Origin: Bacillota bacterium
Lineage (GTDB): Bacteria > Bacillota > Limnochordia > Darwinibacteriales > Darwinibacteriaceae
Assembly: GCA_012837925.1 (NCBI GenBank)
Contig: DUQE01000087.1
Span: 1 to 49,141 of the forward strand
Length of the DNA stretch: 49,141 nucleotides
Reading direction: 5' to 3'
The notes beneath the pieces were generated by a model. The model was not told the origin of the DNA. It searched no databases and saw nothing but the letters and a program-made list of their open reading frames with translations. The position numbers and the translations under genes are program-made. Below, in pieces: positions 17,940 to 26,556 of the stretch; the first letter of the stretch is position 1, and every line of letters starts with the position of its first letter.

Positions 17940-19081
17940 GATAAATACCCCTCCACAATGCTCGTGAGCGCTCTATGGCCTGTTTCTAATGTCCGTTCTG
18001 GCACCAAAAACCTCGCATGGTGCAGCTCATTCACACAACCTTCCTGCCCTGACCCGATCAGAAGCAAAACACCTGGCACTTCCTGCAAGAAGTAAGCCAT
18101 ATCTTCTCCAATCAAACTCGCCAGGCCCTGGGAGACAACAGGTACCTCCGGCATTGAAGCTGCAAAGAACCTCGCTAGTTCCTCCGCGCACAGAGCGTCA
18201 TTGATAACGGCTGGTACTCCTTTTTGATACTCCAAACTATACTCGCCACCATACAGATGGGCCCCCGCCTTGAAGGCTTGGTGGAGTTGCTTGATCATGC
18301 GCTCCTGATCCTCCGTGCGGATCGTGCGCACGGTACCCTCCACCACTACCTGCCTGGGAATCACGTTAAAGCTGGTTCCGCCTCGAATCACGCCAAAGGA
18401 CAAAGTCTGCGGAAACCGTGTATCAGCACCTCTCTGGGCCAGTGCAAAAGCATGTTGAATGCCGGCTGTAGCCATGGCGATGGGGTCGGTCGTCCTGTGT
18501 GGAAACGCCCCGTGGCCCCCTTCGCCCGAAAAGACCACTTTGAACCGGTCGGCATACGCCGTGATGGGTCCCTCCTGCAATCCTACGCTTCCTGCCGGCA
18601 GAGTAGGCCAATTGTGAATGCCCACAATACGATCGGGCTTGAGCGTAGAGAAGATCCCCTGCTCCAGCATGGCCTTTGCTCCCACCACATTCTCCTCCGC
18701 CGGTTGAAAAATGGCCAACAGGGTGCCCGCAAGACGCTCCTTGTTTCTGGCGGCATAGGAGCAGGTACCTAAGACCATGGCCATGTGACTATCATGGCCG
18801 CAAGCATGCATCACACCAGAGTTTAAAGATGCATAGGCAACACCTGTCTCCTCCTGAACAGGTAAAGCGTCCATGTCACAGCGGAGCGCCAGAACCCGAC
18901 CAGGGCGTGGGAACTGCAAAATCCCAACGACGCCTGTTCCTCCCACATTGATGCGCACCTCAAATCCAAGCAGGTCCAGTTCTCGAGCCACATATTCTGC
19001 TGTCCAGAATTCCGCCTCGCTGAGCTCTGGATGCCGATGAAGCGCTTCGTAGGTCTCCCGCATATACTGTCGGTCTGGCAT
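17936..19081 (-). CDS. M20 family metallopeptidase/amidohydrolase
   Basis: A 381-residue di-metal hydrolase of the N-acyl-amino-acid amidohydrolase/hippurate hydrolase group. Metal motifs: CDMDALPVQEE, the HACGHDSHMA segment, QPAEE with the catalytic Glu, and GHGAFPH. These enzymes remove acyl or amino-acid groups from small cytoplasmic substrates. The frame is open to 19159, but ATG at 19081 (MPDRQYMRETYEALHRHPEL) with GAGGGG upstream is the family start. It is translationally coupled to the S66 peptidase, suggesting joint peptide turnover. Confidence 0.92.
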   Translation of the reverse strand: MPDRQYMRETYEALHRHPELSEAEFWTAEYVARELDLLGFEVRINVGGTGVVGILQFPRPGRVLALRCDMDALPVQEETGVAYASLNSGVMHACGHDSHMAMVLGTCSYAARNKERLAGTLLAIFQPAEENVVGAKAMLEQGIFSTLKPDRIVGIHNWPTLPAGSVGLQEGPITAYADRFKVVFSGEGGHGAFPHRTTDPIAMATAGIQHAFALAQRGADTRFPQTLSFGVIRGGTSFNVIPRQVVVEGTVRTIRTEDQERMIKQLHQAFKAGAHLYGGEYSLEYQKGVPAVINDALCAEELARFFAASMPEVPVVSQGLASLIGEDMAYFLQEVPGVLLLIGSGQEGCVNELHHARFLVPERTLETGHRALTSIVEGYLS

Positions 19082-19149
19082 GGTACCCCTCTTTTCCGCA
19101 TGGTTTCCTATGTTTTCTGCTTGTTTCGGGTTTTTCCTTGTAAAGGGTG

Positions 19150-19181
19150 AAAAAACCACCCCGTCTCAAGGACTGGGGTGG
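19150..19181 (-). terminator. Terminator after tlp
   Basis: On the minus strand CCACCCC (19181-19175) pairs with GGGGTGG (19162-19156), followed by TTTTTT (19155-19150). It begins nine bases after the tlp stop. Confidence 0.85.
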
Positions 19182-19189
19182 CTTGGATG

Positions 19190-19423
19190 TCAGTCATCGC
19201 GCTTTTGCTGAAACGCATATTCGTCGCGGATTTCTTCCCGCTTGCCTGCGATAGCATGTCGTCTACGCTTGTTCTTCTCTCGAATCGCCTCCTTTTGCTC
19301 TTCCGGGAGGTCCATGTGTAGAGTGTCATGGGAAGCCTCAAGATTCTCGATGGTATTTACGACTTGTTCTCTGAGCTTTTCGACATTGTCGCTGCGATCG
19401 TCCGGTTTAGGCCCTCTGGGCAT
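19190..19423 (-). CDS. tlp: Tlp, small acid-soluble spore protein
   Basis: A 77-residue, highly charged protein. The N-terminal signature PKPDDRSDNVEKL and NTIENLE match the Tlp family of Bacillus and relatives, minor spore-core proteins made in the forespore. The C-terminal half is a basic/acidic helix (KNKRRRHAIAGKREEIRDEY). The start ATG has AAAGGAG about eight bases upstream. It is a single-gene unit with its own sigmaG-like promoter and terminator. Its presence is strong evidence that the organism forms endospores. Confidence 0.93.
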   Translation of the reverse strand: MPRGPKPDDRSDNVEKLREQVVNTIENLEASHDTLHMDLPEEQKEAIREKNKRRRHAIAGKREEIRDEYAFQQKRDD

Positions 19424-19462
19424 AGCTCAACTCCTTTCACAAAAGCAAAGTCGTTTCAAGCA

Positions 19463-19491
19463 TAGGATAACCTCGGCCCCGCCTTTTATGC
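19463..19491 (-). promoter_or_regulatory. SigmaG/sigmaF-like forespore promoter of tlp
   Basis: On the minus strand GCATA (19491-19487) and TATCCTA (19469-19463) are 17 bases apart. The known sigmaG pattern is GHATR at -35 and CATnHTA at -10 with a spacer near 18. The -35 fits fully and the -10 differs only at its first base. A CCTCGG/CCGAGG dyad spans the -35 region. Confidence 0.6.
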
Positions 19492-19628
19492 CCGAGGCCT
19501 TGCAGCACATCCAAACGCGCTCACTGCGGGCACTTGACGGGAAAAAGAAAGACGAATACACTGAACGCGACAGATAACGTCTACAAAGATATCGATTTTT
19601 CGAATACTGTAGTATACAAGGTGGTGTG

Positions 19629-21290
19629 ATGATGAACAGACAGCACAAAAGCCTGGGAAATCTGCTCCTCGTGGGGTTTTTGCTTGTAAGCATGCTTGTG
19701 ACACCGGCTGCTACATTGGCAGCTGAGCGGCCTTCCGTGGCTTTAGTCTTGGGCGGAGGATCTGCCCGGGGTTTTAGCCATATTGGGTTGATTCGTGCAC
19801 TCGAAGAAAACGGTATCCCCATTGACATGATTGTGGGAACCAGTATGGGAAGCATCGTGGCCGGTCTGTATGCCGGAGGTTTTTCGGTAGAGAACATGAC
19901 CGAGCTCATTACCAAGCTCGAGTTCGGATCGCTACTAGATATTCCCATGCCCCTAGGCGGAGGCATCGTTGACACAACGGGAATTGAGCATTACCTCGAC
20001 ATTCTGCTTCAGGGCAAGACATTCGAAGAGATGCCCATTCCCTTCCGAGCCGTTGTCGTGAACCTCGCGACAGGTAAAGAACTCGCCCTAGCTGAGGGCA
20101 AAGTGAGCAAAGGGATTCAAGCGAGCATGTCCATCCCGGGAATGTTCGTACCGGTACAAATCGGTGATCAGTTCTACGTCGATGGAGGACTGAAAAACCA
20201 GGTGCCAGCCAATGTGGCCGCTGACCTGGGAGCCGATGTAATTATCGCTGTTTCCTTAGAAAAGGACTATCATGACCCCAACTATAGACGTATTACTGAT
20301 AATCTACGCATGAGTCTTACAGCCATGATCGAGGGTTACACCGAGATCAATACGGCCATGGCCGACGTGTTAATTGTCCCCGATGTGGGGCTAGACTCTG
20401 CCATGGATTATCAACGAGGGCCTTATTTTATCGAGCAAGGATATGAAGCAGGGATTGAATACATGGAACAGATCAAGGCCGTCATTTTGGCTCAGGATCC
20501 GGCCTTTACCTTCATTCCCTACAAACAGCCGGGCTACTCGGGAGCCGAACTGAAGCAGCTTTCACAGAAGGCGCAGCGCGCCGTAATGCTTTTACCGAAG
20601 CGTTTTACCCTAAAGCCCGAAATTCAGTTTGACAGCGACTACAACTTCCTCAAAATGGGGGCTAAGTTCACCCACGGACCGCTCAGTCGGTTCGGAATCG
20701 GGTACCGGTATGGGTTTGATGACGATGACGGAGGGCATGAAGTCTTTGTTGATTGGGGCAATGACGCCTGGGGAGCCATCGATCTCTACGTACGTAGTAG
20801 CAAGAACCGTAGCGAACCTACCTTGGGCGGCTCGATTCGAGGTCCCAAAATTGCCCGCCTGATGCTCGAAGCAACCTATGTCTCCCAAGGCTACAAGGCT
20901 TGGCAGGTTTCGGCTTCCGACACAAAGATCCTGAACACACCCCATGGCTATGCCGGGCTGTCCTTACGTGTAACGGGTCTGCGGCCCGAAGACGAGGATA
21001 CACCCATTCAGGAAACTCTTTTGATGGCGGTGGCACCGCAAGTGCAAGTCTTCCCTTGGGGTGACAAACAGCTTCCCTTTACTATTGCCATGAACCGCCC
21101 CTATCTCTTGGCCGGAGTGACGCTGGAATCGCCCGTGACCAAGATCGATGTGCGACCCAAATTCCGCTTGGGAGTGGGCACGGAGATGAACCTCTTTGGT
21201 CTCTATCCCAGTGATATCTCCCTTGGCGCTGAACTCGATCATACAGGCAAGACCACCTGGAGATTCGGGATCAAAGGATTAAGGTTCTAA
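19629..21290 (+). CDS. Patatin-like phospholipase with C-terminal outer-membrane beta-barrel
   Basis: A 553-residue exported protein. After a signal peptide (cleavage near TLAAE), the patatin domain has the oxyanion loop GGGSARG, the nucleophile elbow GTSMG and the DGG of the Ser-Asp dyad, then a Surface-antigen-like strand-rich region from about residue 320. The last residues GIKGLRF end in Phe, as in barrels recognised by BamA. The layout matches RssA-type patatins with a BamA-like barrel (PlpD type), a lipid hydrolase carried to the surface. Start is ATG 19629 or 19632 after AAGGTGG; a GTG lies at 19626. It requires an outer membrane. Confidence 0.9.
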   Translation: MMNRQHKSLGNLLLVGFLLVSMLVTPAATLAAERPSVALVLGGGSARGFSHIGLIRALEENGIPIDMIVGTSMGSIVAGLYAGGFSVENMTELITKLEFGSLLDIPMPLGGGIVDTTGIEHYLDILLQGKTFEEMPIPFRAVVVNLATGKELALAEGKVSKGIQASMSIPGMFVPVQIGDQFYVDGGLKNQVPANVAADLGADVIIAVSLEKDYHDPNYRRITDNLRMSLTAMIEGYTEINTAMADVLIVPDVGLDSAMDYQRGPYFIEQGYEAGIEYMEQIKAVILAQDPAFTFIPYKQPGYSGAELKQLSQKAQRAVMLLPKRFTLKPEIQFDSDYNFLKMGAKFTHGPLSRFGIGYRYGFDDDDGGHEVFVDWGNDAWGAIDLYVRSSKNRSEPTLGGSIRGPKIARLMLEATYVSQGYKAWQVSASDTKILNTPHGYAGLSLRVTGLRPEDEDTPIQETLLMAVAPQVQVFPWGDKQLPFTIAMNRPYLLAGVTLESPVTKIDVRPKFRLGVGTEMNLFGLYPSDISLGAELDHTGKTTWRFGIKGLRF

Positions 21291-21302
21291 GACATTGGAT
21301 GC

Positions 21303-21342
21303 AGAAAGGCCCAAAGCATGTATGTTTTAGGCCTTTTCTAAA
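21303..21342 (+). terminator. Terminator after the patatin gene
   Basis: AGAAAGGCC (21303-21311) pairs with GGCCTTTTCT (21330-21339) with one bulged base, and the right arm supplies the T-rich tract. Confidence 0.65.
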
Positions 21343-21412
21343 CTGTGCGCCTAACGGGAATGAGCAACGCAGGAGTGATTGCGTTCCGTCTGCGCATGTC
21401 TGAACGTTGTGT

Positions 21413-22732
21413 TTAGAACCGATAGGTTACAGCGAGCTGCCCCTGTGTCCCCATGGACAGAAGGTCGTCTTTTCCGTAAGGCCGAATCAGGCTGAGCTGT
21501 AACTGAACGGAGTTGGGAAAACGATGGGTATACGCTGGACGAATGATGCCGCCCTTTTCACTGAATCCATGCAAGACCAAGACTTCCACCGAACTACCGG
21601 GGATAAAATCATAAGCCAGTCGTCCATAGAGATAATGGGCTCCTTCGATTTCCCCGGGCTCTACCGTCAAGGTAGCCAGATCAACATTGGGCATCACATA
21701 GGGCTCCAAGAGAGAACCCTGTCCCCGGTAGATGTACTGGCCTTGGGCCAAGAGACCGTTACCTACGGCGAACGTGTAGTCTCCACCCACCACGGCTTGC
21801 AGATATTTTTCGTTGATCGAGAGGGGCACTCTGGCCAGTTCCAAAGGATTCTCCGATTCGGCGAAAGGTTTGGGTCCGCCATAGGTTACCTCGCCCCACA
21901 CGCCTACAGGTCCGATTGTCCCAGTCACCGCCAGCCCCGCAAAGTGCTGCCTACGGTAGGTGCCTTCAAAACTTGTTTCCACGGGCGGAAGTGGGCCAAG
22001 ATCTAGTCCAAGTAGGGAGGGCTTTAGCACCATTTCAAGACCGGGCAAGGGCTCATATCCAGAGAAGAAGCTCGCTTGAATGTCAAAGCCGGCCAGTTGC
22101 GTTTCTGCCCGGATGGCCCACTCCGAGTTTTTCCCCAAGCCCCGGGGTTTCTTCGTATCCTCAATCGCCTGTACGATCAAGGCCGCGGCTGGATCGAGAT
22201 CCATCATCGCTTTCTTCATCGCATCATCGAGCGTCTGCGGCGTAAAGAACGGAACCACTACGCCTGTTACCGACCAGTTCGAACCATAATACGTGGCCTG
22301 ACCAGCCCACAGAGGATCGCCACTCATGTCGCCGCTCACCAGGGAATCCATACTCATGCGGGCAAAGTAGTTGGTGGGATTAAAACCATCGGCTGTTCCC
22401 CAACTGATTGCCTGGCGACCCACCTGAAAATCGAGATCACCCTGGTAGGCGCTGAACCACAGTTGATCAAGGGCCAAGCGTCCATCCTTTTGCTTCCAGT
22501 CCCACCAGCCCTTCGTGGAAAAGTGGAGTTTGCCGCCGAAGTCCAGTTCGTCTTCCAGCGCAAAACGAAAACCCGTCCGCGTGGAAGTATGCACGATTTT
22601 CTGCGTATCCTCATCCCATTCAACACCAATACTTCCTTTTAATTCACCTGTGGGTTCCAAGGCGAAAGCCGGTAACGCCGCCAAGAAAACGAGAAGAACC
22701 GCTATCACAAACCGAATCCGCTTACTCATCAT
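21413..22732 (-). CDS. Outer-membrane beta-barrel protein, DUF1302-like
   Basis: A 439-residue protein with a signal peptide (cleavage near AFA) and a body of alternating strands rich in Gly, Tyr and Trp. FQVGRQAISWGTADGFNPTN is the hallmark segment of DUF1302-type barrels found beside RND/MMPL exporters. The final residues AVTYRF end in Phe, a BamA signal. The start is ATG 22732 or 22729; GTG 22738 falls inside the GGAAGGG ribosome site. It follows the exporter gene after 29 bases and is probably the outer-membrane channel or lipid acceptor of that system. Confidence 0.85.
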   Translation of the reverse strand: MMSKRIRFVIAVLLVFLAALPAFALEPTGELKGSIGVEWDEDTQKIVHTSTRTGFRFALEDELDFGGKLHFSTKGWWDWKQKDGRLALDQLWFSAYQGDLDFQVGRQAISWGTADGFNPTNYFARMSMDSLVSGDMSGDPLWAGQATYYGSNWSVTGVVVPFFTPQTLDDAMKKAMMDLDPAAALIVQAIEDTKKPRGLGKNSEWAIRAETQLAGFDIQASFFSGYEPLPGLEMVLKPSLLGLDLGPLPPVETSFEGTYRRQHFAGLAVTGTIGPVGVWGEVTYGGPKPFAESENPLELARVPLSINEKYLQAVVGGDYTFAVGNGLLAQGQYIYRGQGSLLEPYVMPNVDLATLTVEPGEIEGAHYLYGRLAYDFIPGSSVEVLVLHGFSEKGGIIRPAYTHRFPNSVQLQLSLIRPYGKDDLLSMGTQGQLAVTYRF

Positions 22733-22761
22733 CTTCACCCTTCCAAGAGATTCTTCTAACT

Positions 22762-25700
22762 CTACCTTCTTAAGTTCCGTACTGTGAAGATGTCGTCACT
22801 GACATCTTCTTGATTCATCTCGATAATTTCCAAAATGGTCCTTGTGCCCTTCACATTATCAGCCATCACCAGATCGTGGGGAATCAACTCGCCTGACACA
22901 ACTTTGAAGTTGTCCATCGTAAGGGTCTTGGCTAAAGTATCGCCTCCCGTAAAGAACTGAATCTGCACCGGAACCATTTCGTCGATCCACACCCACATCT
23001 GAATCTTGGCATACAGCGCATCAGCCCCTGTAGCCGTCAGCTCCAACACATAACAGTCTACTCCTTGCACCCTTTCATTGGCCAAACGCTTTACCGTATA
23101 GTCGTCATCATAGTTGAAACCACCACCGATCTCATCATAGGTGAAGTCGGTTCCCATGAAAGAGTCACCGGTCATGTGGGAAGCAATGCGACGTTCTCGG
23201 CCCAAAGCCGGCATATAGAGCCACATTTGGCTTTCCTGGCCCTCCTCGTTAATGGAGAGAAATTTGGTGCCGCGTACATCTGCTGGTGCCAGGTATTCCA
23301 AAAACTGCTTATCCCCCGCATCATCGCTCTTCAAGTACACTCTGACCGAGAAATCACGCTGGGCTCCCCTGGCGTTTTCCGTTGTCATGGTCAACTCGGC
23401 AGTACCAGAGCCACTTAAAATGGTGTCGAAGTTCAAGGCATCGAGGATCTCCTGACCAGTGAGATCCTGAGCGTTAATCACGCTTCCAGCGGAAAATGTC
23501 AGAGTCAAAGCAAGCAAAAACACCAGTGTGCGTTTCATTTTTGTGCCCCTTTCTAATTTTCTCGTCTCGGTATAGCTAATCACCATGGGAATCACCAGCA
23601 ATGCTGCAAGTGAACTAACGATCATGGTGGCTGAAATCAGAAAACCAAAGACGGCGATGGCCCTGAAATGCGAGAATGCCAGAACCAAAAAGCCCAGAAT
23701 CAACGCTAGGGCGTTGAAGAAGATACCTCGCCCGGCTGTCGATCCCGCCCTGCGCAACGCTGTCTTCACATCGTAGCCATCGGCTAGTTCGAGGCGATAC
23801 CGACTGATGTAATGCACCGCGTAGTCAACGCCGATGCCAATGGCAATGCTGGCGATGATACTGGTCACGGCGTCCAAAGGCAGCGAGGCAAAGCCCATAA
23901 GACCAAAGTTGATCAATACAGTAAAGAGCAGTGGAACCAGGCTAGTGAGACCAAAGAACCAGGATTTCATCATGAGCGAGACGATAAGTCCTACTGTTAT
24001 GGAAGAGCTCACCAGGCTCGAAATTTGGGTTTGAACATAGCGGCTCATGAGTCGCATCATCACTTTGGGCGTGCCCGTGAGCCGGACTTTCAAATCGTCC
24101 CTCGAACCATAGCGCTCTTCCAGATAGCTCTCCACTTCGCTGATTACGTTGCCCATGGCTGTTGCATCGAGGGTCTTCATGCGAGCGGTAACCAAGGCCT
24201 GGCTGTAATCATAGGTGACCAGAGCATCCAGACCAGAACCGCCCTGCATTGTAAAGAGAAGGAGCTGCTGGGCTATTCCTTCGCGAGTATCCGGCACCGC
24301 ATAGAAGGCAGGATCGCCATCCCAGAGGGCCTGGTTGAGTTCTCTCACCACGTCGGCCATGGAGGTCGCTTTGTTAATCGTGTCCAAGGAGTTGAGGTAG
24401 TCCTGGATATGAATCAACTCTTGCACGAGCTGCGGGTCTTTCATGCCATCTTCTCGACCGGTGTCGACCACCACCGAGATCTGCATACTTCCCCCAAAGA
24501 CATCTTCAATCACTTGCGTTCCGCGTTTGACGGGACTGGAGTCACTGAAGTAGTTGACAATATTGCTCTCTAACGTCATCAACGTAGTGCCATAGGCAAA
24601 GGCTACGGTGATAATGAGAACACCAATCGCCAATTTGCGCGGGTGATCAATGGCCCAGCTACTTAGAGTGTTTAGAATCCGGGTCAAGAACCCATCGTGG
24701 CCTTGCGAGGTCTTCTCACGCCTAACCTCAGGTTCTTTAACCAGAATCAACAAGGCGGGAACAAAGCTCAAAGACAGGACCATGGCTAAGAAGACGCCAA
24801 TTGCAGTCAACACGCCAAACTCGCGCATGGGGTGCACGAAGGCCGTGATCAGCGAAGCAAAACCCGCCGATGTGGTGAGGGCGGCCATGGCCACGGGAGA
24901 TGTAATCACCCGAAACGTTTCCACAAGCGCCTCCCGCTTGGGTAGACCTGCGGCCAACGCCTCCTTATACTTGGTGAGAATATGAATACTTGAAGCAATT
25001 CCAACGGTCATGAGGATCACGGGCATCGCCATCGTGATCAGTGAAACGGGGATACCCTGCCAAATCATGATGGCGACGGTCCAAATCACACTGGCCCCCA
25101 CTGTGACCAATGGAATAACAACACCGAGCATGGAACGGAAAACCAAAAACAAGACAACCCCGATGACGACAACGACAAAGGGAACCAGAAGCAACATATC
25201 CTGTTTCATGGCTTGTTCGGTGTAGTACAGGATGTAGGAGTCGCCGACCATGTGAATGTTCTCTGGACCCTGAAAACCTGCGACCACATCCTCAATCTGG
25301 CCCAGTACGCCGTGGACATTATCCTGATCTTCCAGGTCAAGCAGGAGCGCCGCTCCATGTCCGTCCGCTGTGATCAACACACCCTCGTACGGACTACTGA
25401 GGATAAGGTCCTTGAACTGTTCGATCTCCTCTGCTGTTTGCGGGATCTGCTCCGTCATGGGGCCAATCTCGATACCGAAGAAACTACTCTCCACCATCTG
25501 GGCGTTAAAGGGACTTTGCACGTCCGCCACCCCGGGCAACGCTTGCAGTGCTGCTTCCAAATCGGCTATCTTGCGCAGTGTGGCCGGTGTAAACACGTTC
25601 TCACTCTCTATGGCTATAAAAAAGAGTTCTTGTGAACCAAACTCCTCCGAAACCGCTTGCAGGTCCAAGAGTACCGGATCATCGTCGGGAATCATGGCGT

Positions 25701-25818
25701 CAATGCTGGCATCAAACTGCATGCGAGGGAGAAAGGTCACAGCCAACACGGTGAGAAGCGTAACAGCCCCAATAACAATCCAGGGCCGATCTAAGACCAT
25801 TGCGATCCATCGTTTCAA
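22762..25818 (-). CDS. MMPL/RND superfamily exporter fused in frame to a LolA-like outer-membrane lipoprotein-sorting protein
   Basis: A continuous 1018-codon frame. Residues 1-760 are an MMPL-type RND exporter with two halves, each a membrane helix, a periplasmic loop and five or six helices (GIASSIHILTKYKEAL; GIGVDYAVHYISRYR). Residues 761-1018 are a separate module: MKRTLVFLLALTLTFSAGS is a signal peptide, followed by a LolA-like fold with GTKFLSINEEGQESQMWLYMPAL. Normally these are two genes. A strong GAAAGGGG ribosome site lies just before Met761 (ATG at 23538), so the second protein may also be made alone. Exports lipids or hydrophobic compounds (inference). Confidence 0.85.
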   Translation of the reverse strand: MKRWIAMVLDRPWIVIGAVTLLTVLAVTFLPRMQFDASIDAMIPDDDPVLLDLQAVSEEFGSQELFFIAIESENVFTPATLRKIADLEAALQALPGVADVQSPFNAQMVESSFFGIEIGPMTEQIPQTAEEIEQFKDLILSSPYEGVLITADGHGAALLLDLEDQDNVHGVLGQIEDVVAGFQGPENIHMVGDSYILYYTEQAMKQDMLLLVPFVVVVIGVVLFLVFRSMLGVVIPLVTVGASVIWTVAIMIWQGIPVSLITMAMPVILMTVGIASSIHILTKYKEALAAGLPKREALVETFRVITSPVAMAALTTSAGFASLITAFVHPMREFGVLTAIGVFLAMVLSLSFVPALLILVKEPEVRREKTSQGHDGFLTRILNTLSSWAIDHPRKLAIGVLIITVAFAYGTTLMTLESNIVNYFSDSSPVKRGTQVIEDVFGGSMQISVVVDTGREDGMKDPQLVQELIHIQDYLNSLDTINKATSMADVVRELNQALWDGDPAFYAVPDTREGIAQQLLLFTMQGGSGLDALVTYDYSQALVTARMKTLDATAMGNVISEVESYLEERYGSRDDLKVRLTGTPKVMMRLMSRYVQTQISSLVSSSITVGLIVSLMMKSWFFGLTSLVPLLFTVLINFGLMGFASLPLDAVTSIIASIAIGIGVDYAVHYISRYRLELADGYDVKTALRRAGSTAGRGIFFNALALILGFLVLAFSHFRAIAVFGFLISATMIVSSLAALLVIPMVISYTETRKLERGTKMKRTLVFLLALTLTFSAGSVINAQDLTGQEILDALNFDTILSGSGTAELTMTTENARGAQRDFSVRVYLKSDDAGDKQFLEYLAPADVRGTKFLSINEEGQESQMWLYMPALGRERRIASHMTGDSFMGTDFTYDEIGGGFNYDDDYTVKRLANERVQGVDCYVLELTATGADALYAKIQMWVWIDEMVPVQIQFFTGGDTLAKTLTMDNFKVVSGELIPHDLVMADNVKGTRTILEIIEMNQEDVSDDIFTVRNLRR

Positions 25819-26414
25819 GTCAACTCCACCTTTCCAACCCTAAAGATCACATTGAGCGCATCGAGGGAGCGTACAATCTTCTTGTCACCTGGTTCGAGGA
25901 GTGATTGCACGCCAATTCCAAAAATGCCACTGAAAAACAGACTGGACAGCGCTTCTGGACTATACTTCGAACCGAGTTTTCCAACCATCTCCTCCGTGAA
26001 AACACCCTCCGTGATCTGCGTTGTGATGCCTTCAAAGATTTCCCTCACCTGATCGCGCACGGGTTCCGACCACAACGCTAACCCCACTAGATCATAAAGC
26101 ACCCTGAAGAGACTGGGATCATCCTCTAGTACTTCCTGATAGAGCCGGATGAAGCACTCTCCCTTTTCGATAGGGGACATTTCGGGTTTGAGGTAGAGCT
26201 GCATGTAGTCGTAGTACTTGTTGGCCACCCTGCGTGCCACCGCCAGGAGCAAGCCTTCTTTGTTCTCAAAGTGATAACTAATCTGGCTTACGGCTACTTG
26301 GGCTTCCTGGGCAATCTGCCGCAAAGAGGTTCTAACATAGCCTTCCCGAGCGATCACAGTATACGCTGCGTCGAGGATCTTCTCTTGCTGGTTCTGCTGG
26401 TTCATATCCATCAT
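25815..26414 (-). CDS. TetR family transcriptional regulator
   Basis: A roughly 199-residue repressor. The N-terminal helix-turn-helix is ILDAAYTVIAREGYVRTSLRQIAQEA followed by VSQISYHFENKEGLL, the standard TetR pattern. The C-terminal ligand domain is unassigned. The frame opens at GTG 26426, inside the AAAGGGG ribosome site; ATG 26414 or 26411 is more likely. Its last bases overlap the start of the exporter gene as ATGA, so it is the first gene of tetR-exporter-barrel and probably represses that operon through the palindrome at 26431-26452. Confidence 0.92.
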   Translation of the reverse strand: MMDMNQQNQQEKILDAAYTVIAREGYVRTSLRQIAQEAQVAVSQISYHFENKEGLLLAVARRVANKYYDYMQLYLKPEMSPIEKGECFIRLYQEVLEDDPSLFRVLYDLVGLALWSEPVRDQVREIFEGITTQITEGVFTEEMVGKLGSKYSPEALSSLFFSGIFGIGVQSLLEPGDKKIVRSLDALNVIFRVGKVELT

Positions 26415-26430
26415 GACTTCTTTCACCCCT

Positions 26431-26452
26431 TTCGATCGGACGACCGTTCGAA
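26431..26452 (-). promoter_or_regulatory. Palindromic TetR operator
   Basis: A 22-base dyad with the symmetric pattern TTCGA-n-CGG-n-CG and its mirror; 18 of 22 positions are self-complementary. It sits between the -10 box at 26463-26468 and the tetR start, covering the expected transcription start, the usual place for a TetR repressor. Confidence 0.75.
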
Positions 26453-26462
26453 TTCTATGTCT

Positions 26463-26468
26463 ATTATA
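26463..26468 (-). promoter_or_regulatory. -10 box of the tetR-exporter operon
   Basis: A perfect TATAAT on the minus strand, with its downstream edge 10 bases before the TetR palindrome. The hexamer 17 bases upstream (ATGGTA) is a poor -35, so the promoter may be weak or activated. Confidence 0.55.
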
Positions 26469-26556
26469 TCACTTTTTGTAGTATATACCATCAGGATGGA
26501 AAAAAGGACTAATTTTGGTTTCCCCGAAGATACTAGCAAAAGAGGGGGAATGCTGC

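Noticed and set aside
19603-19618. Dyad ATACT-GT-AGTAT upstream of the patatin gene as an operator
   Set aside because: Arms are only five bases in an AT-rich promoter region; not enough to call a site.
21524-22642. Long open frames on the plus strand opposite the outer-membrane barrel and exporter genes
   Set aside because: They mirror the codon structure of the real minus-strand genes, have no ribosome sites and encode no recognisable domain.
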